Both the position numbers and the translations under genes were made by a program. The notes below the pieces were generated by a model. That model did no database searches and was not told the DNA's origin. It saw nothing but the letters and a program-made list of their open reading frames with translations. From Gnetum montanum (taxonomy: Eukaryota; Streptophyta; Gnetopsida; Gnetales; Gnetaceae), in NCBI GenBank assembly GCA_015680685.1, contig MNCI01021000.1, positions 186,887 through 250,886 of the forward strand: 64,000 nt of DNA. Direction: 5' to 3'. Positions 59,810 through 64,000 of the stretch are shown here, piece by piece. The first letter of the stretch is position 1, and every line of letters starts with the position of its first letter.

Positions 59810-62800
59810 AATCACAAGCCTTTAATTTATGTACTATACATATGCAAGGTCTCCTAAAATATAATGACTACCAGAAAATCATTCAAGCATGCTTTACTTT
59901 CATACATGACTTTGAGAACATGAAAAGAACTCAAATCATAGATGATCAAAATAATGAAAATAAAAATAACTTGGCTATATCAATGTTCCTTACTAGTCTT
60001 TCTAATGTCATATCCTCAAGGCCTACTTTACACTAGTGTACCAAAGAAATTTAGGTCATACTTTAGTTAGAATACAAATACAACATTGAAAATAGATAAA
60101 TGCAAAAGGTTATGTATAAATAAGAATTTGATTCTCTTGAAATCCATCCCAATGAACATATTGAGAAATTCCAGAATGTACATCAATATAAGAAAAATTG
60201 ATGAATATGATTGTAGATATTCTTCAAGGTAAAAGATGCATAAGGACTTTCAAGCATTATCAGTGTATCTTAGATATGAGAACACAATGGAAAATATCAC
60301 TCAATCAAAAGAACTCAACATGATGAGCATTAATGAATTGACAATAAAAATTAAAATTCTCCAAACTATGAAGACTAGAAGAAATCATAATGTGTATAAA
60401 CAAGTATATGTTTTAAACCAAAGTTGAAGAGGAGGTAGATTTAGAGATAGAGGAATATAAAATCAAAAAAAACTTCAAAAGCATAAAATTTTATAATAAA
60501 ATGAATAATATAAAAATCAAAATAGGATTAAAAAGTTCCAACCATCAAGAGGTAGAGATCAAGTAATAGGAATGTGAAGCTATAATTAAAGAATCTACAA
60601 TAACTCATCTTAGTTTGAAAATTTTGTAAAAGAAGAGAACATACCATTAAATACTATTGGATAAGAATGAGCTTTGAAGCCTTTCAATAACAAGAGAAGG
60701 AAACGATCACCCCCAAGGAAGAAAACACAAGACCTAAAGATAATGAAAATGAAAGTAAAAACATAGGTCCTGATTCAATAAATATTATTAAATAGAAATT
60801 TTTAATAATGGAAAAAGGATGGTCAAATCACATGATACCTTACAAATATTACTTGATCAACTACAAATCTCACATATTTGAAAATATCAAAATAAGAGAC
60901 AACAACTACCTCAACATAGAAGGAATAAAAGATTACACTCTAAAACTTTTAAATAATAAATTTATCTATATCATAGCTGTTTTATTTATTTTAAACCTAT
61001 CAAATGTTTTCTTACCAATTGGATAAATCTCTATAAAGACACATCGATTTAAATTTTAGAAATAACTAGTGCCTAGATTGAAGACAAGAAGGATAAAAAA
61101 TCTTCACAATTCAAACATTCAATAATGCAACCTACTATCTAGAATGTCATCATTTTAATCTCAATTAAAGATACTTAGATATCATCAAAAATTAGTGATA
61201 GTACATAAACAAATTTACTCAAATAACTACAACCCATGAAGACTTTGAAAACATCATTACCACAAAAAACGTTGAAGAAGAAAAAACTTAGCATAAAATA
61301 CTTGGACACATATATTATCATAAAATTGAAAGAATGACAAAGCTAAATAATGTCCTTGGAATTAAAATCAAAGAAATCCCTAAATATAAATTTGAGATAT
61401 GTATTAAAGGAAAATAAACCAACTCTTCTCATAGTAATTCTATGTATAGAATGGTGGTACCTGTTGAAGTACTTCATATGGATCTTGTTGAATATATTCC
61501 TACCACTTCTCTAGGAGGATCAAACCATGTTATTATCATGATAGATGAATACTCTAGATTCACATGGAAATACAAACTAAGAACCAAAAATAAGGCATTT
61601 AGTAAATTTAAAAATTTTTCTAACCTCATCAAAAACTCTAAGAACTTATTGATCAAAGAAAAAAATAAAAAAAGAAATAGATAAAGGAGGAGAATTTCTT
61701 CATAAAATATTTGAATAATTTTGCACAAATATGATATATTTCATCAAACCACGTGTTGATATAATCCTTAATCCAATCATGTAGTAGAAAAAATTAATAA
61801 AACTCTACAAAAAATGATGAGATACTTTTGAAATATGAAAAAAATATCAAATGGCTATTGAAGTATGAAAATATCCATAGCCTCCTACACATCAAATAGA
61901 ACTATTAACAATAACAATAAAGGTAAGACATCTTATAAGATCTTCTATAATATGTTTCCTAGCATATCTCAAATTGGAACATTTAGCTATCACTATCATG
62001 TGAAAATCCCAAAGTAATTTACAAATAAATTTGATGACAAAGGAGATAAATCCATATTCATTGGTTCTGACATTTAATCTATAGGATAAAAATGTTATGA
62101 ACCTATCACAAATGAATAGTATTCATCAAGATATGTAGTTTTCCTATAAGATGAGTTTTGAACAATAGAACTTTATTATTAAGAAGACAAAAATTAGACC
62201 CAGATAAAGCCAAATTCTTGGGTAAATAAAACTCATCTACAAGCTTAAATGGTTGATATAAATTTTAAAAGAAGAACCACATGCTCAAAGATATAGATAA
62301 CATAACCTACTCAATGCTCATCCAAGAACCTTTAAGTATAAAAGAAGCCTTAAATATCAAATAATGGAAACATGTCATGGATAAAGAATATAAAGCTATC
62401 CTCAAGAACAATACATGAAGACTAGTTGATAAAATAGAAGGAAAGAAATTCATAGAATGGAAATGACTATATAAAATATAATTCAATGAAAAGGGAGAAA
62501 TTACTAAATACAAAGCAAGATTTATGGCAAGAGTCTTCAAGAAAAATAAATACATAGACTATGAAAAAATATTTGCTCTAGTAGCAATGTATAAAATTGT
62601 CAAACTCTCAATTTTTTCTCACAATAACTTTAAATTGCATCAGATGGATGTGAACTTTACCTTTCTAAATGGGTACATAAATGAAGAATTGTAGATTCAT
62701 CATCCTAAAGGACAGATCATAAAAGTGATGGAAAGTGAAGTTTACAAATTGAGCAAAGATTTATATGTGTTAAAATAAGTACCTAGAGCTTGATTCAATC

Positions 62801-63710
62801 AAATTAATGATTTATTTTTGAAGAAAAACTATCTTTCATGGAATTTAAAACTAAATCTCTATTTTAAAAATGATAAAAGAAATTTTATTAACATATCTCT
62901 ATATGTGAATGCTCTAGTATTCTTAGCCAACAAACAAATTTATAAAAGAATTCAAATCATATATGAAGAAACAATTCAAAATGAAAGCTCTTGGAGAACT
63001 AAAATACTTTCTAGGTATCCAAGTTCAATAAGAAAAGGAGGGCATCAAAAGCCATCAAACTAAATATGCTAAAGCTATTCAATAAAAAGTGCAACATAAT
63101 CAAAGTAGAATCAACAAAAAATCCTCTTTCTTACAACATTAAATTAAATAAAACAAAACACCTCTTATAGATCCAAAAATTTATAGAAGTTTAATTTGCG
63201 AAATGAGGTATTTTTATCATACTAGACTTAATCTAGAATTTTCTAGCTTCCTTCTATTTTTTTGCATGCAAAATTCAAGAGATTTTCACTTAAATCCTTT
63301 CATACATATTTTGGAATCTATGAAAGACATTATAGATCATGGGTCTCTTACATCAAATGTTACTATGGGAGGAGATAATGACAATAGAAATCAACCTTAG
63401 GAACCATCATTTTTCATGGAAAGTATCCCATCTACTAGAAATTGAGAAAACAAATCTCAATCTTTCTTTTTAGTTGTGAGGTAGAATTTATCACTATGGT
63501 TGAGTGCTCCCAACACATACTTTGATTAAAAAAATTGATGAAACACCTTAGATTTCATATTTTCATATCCATTTATCTATCATGTAATAAAACACTATGC
63601 ATTCAGGTTTCCAATGAGCATGTCCTTCATAAAAAGGAAAAGAATATTAACATAAAATGCTATTTTGTTGAGCAATAAGTAAAGAAGAGTAACATTAAAA
63701 CTATTCATGT
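59810..63710 (+). pseudogene. Ty1/copia gag-pol relic
   Basis: Plus-strand element in copia order. Gag: MQGLLKYNDYQKIIQACFTF (59842) through LEIHPNEHIEKFQNVHQ (near 60160). Protease: KGWSNHMIP near 60815, where the family's DSG precedes SNHM but EKG is present. Integrase: HKILGHIYYHKIERM near 61290, ICIKGK, then EVLHMDLVEYIP and IIMIDEYSRFTWKYKL (61475-61580). RT: YKARFMARVF-like stretch near 62510, HQMDVNFTFLNGYINE-like stretch near 62640-62690, LNLYFKNDKRNFINISLYVN (62845-62905) with YVNAL where the family has YVDDL. RNase H and tail: DLIWNF/LEFSSFLLFF (63230) and NINIKCYFVEQ (63645-63680). Order copia (integrase before RT) is clear. Dense stops make it non-functional. Confidence 0.8.
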
Positions 63711-64000
63711 GACCATTAATAATTAATTATAAAATTCATTAAATATACTCCTCTTGTAGTACAGGCATGAGCACCTTGGTAATAATATAAACATCAATAA
63801 GATGTTAGAGAAAGAACATGATAATTGCATTGTGTTCTAAAAATAGGGACTCATAGTATCCAATTAAATACTTTACTCAACATGAAGACAAGAATAAATA
63901 GATATCTAGTCAGTTTTTATTATTTTCTAGAATTTATGAATATATGTATTTTATAAAATCCCTAATTATTAGTTTTTTATTTAATTTTAGTCATTATTGT
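63711..64000. other. 3' flank or tail of copia element, unassigned
   Basis: A 3' LTR would be expected here or beyond the window edge, but no match to the probable 5' LTR was recognised. Confidence 0.35.

Overview
This is plant nuclear DNA from a repeat-dense, strongly AT-rich stretch. No intact cellular gene, tRNA or rRNA was found. Nearly every recognisable protein trace belongs to a transposable element: Ty3/gypsy (Athila-like, chromodomain-bearing and unclassified), Ty1/copia, LINE, hAT and Helitron. Two primer-binding sites match plant tRNA-Asp or its decayed form, and three more resemble the initiator tRNA-Met complement. The AT bias, CpG scarcity and in-frame stops where Gln or Trp is expected suggest long methylation-driven decay. 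A large, low-GC gymnosperm-type genome would fit, but the sequence alone does not fix the species.

Layout. 1-2291: 5' end of a comparatively young Athila-like element on the minus strand (gag, tRNA-Asp primer site, LTR with a palindrome array). 3774-3858: assembly gap. 3884-6648: hAT transposase pseudogene with recognisable introns. 7138-7860: coding-like tract of unknown origin. 9951-15464: two direct repeats (possible LTR pair) bracketing LINE ORF1 and an unknown ORF. 18247-22893: chromodomain Ty3/gypsy relic with both LTRs, minus strand. 23090-23600: decayed LTR of the Athila-like family. 26310-30800: Helitron/PIF1-type helicase in two pieces separated by about 3.2 kb. 33690-34340: gypsy integrase fragment, plus strand. 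35420-36530: tandem array whose units carry dyad symmetry.

36553-58354 is the clearest structure: a plus-strand chromodomain gypsy element with LTRs of 3.8 and 2.8 kb and a near-matching target duplication. Its integrase is broken by a 483-bp solo-LTR-like insert and by an 11.3-kb Athila-like element in the opposite orientation (43679-54982). A later deletion removed most of the inner element's 3' LTR and about 50 codons of the outer integrase. The Athila copy has gag, protease, integrase and an env-position ORF but has lost reverse transcriptase. 59728-63710 is a decayed Ty1/copia element on the plus strand.

Nothing here works as a pathway. The most interesting signals are regulatory: palindrome arrays next to the TATA box in the Athila-like LTRs that differ in sequence between two copies, and a copy of that U3-plus-TATA module upstream of the env-position ORF.
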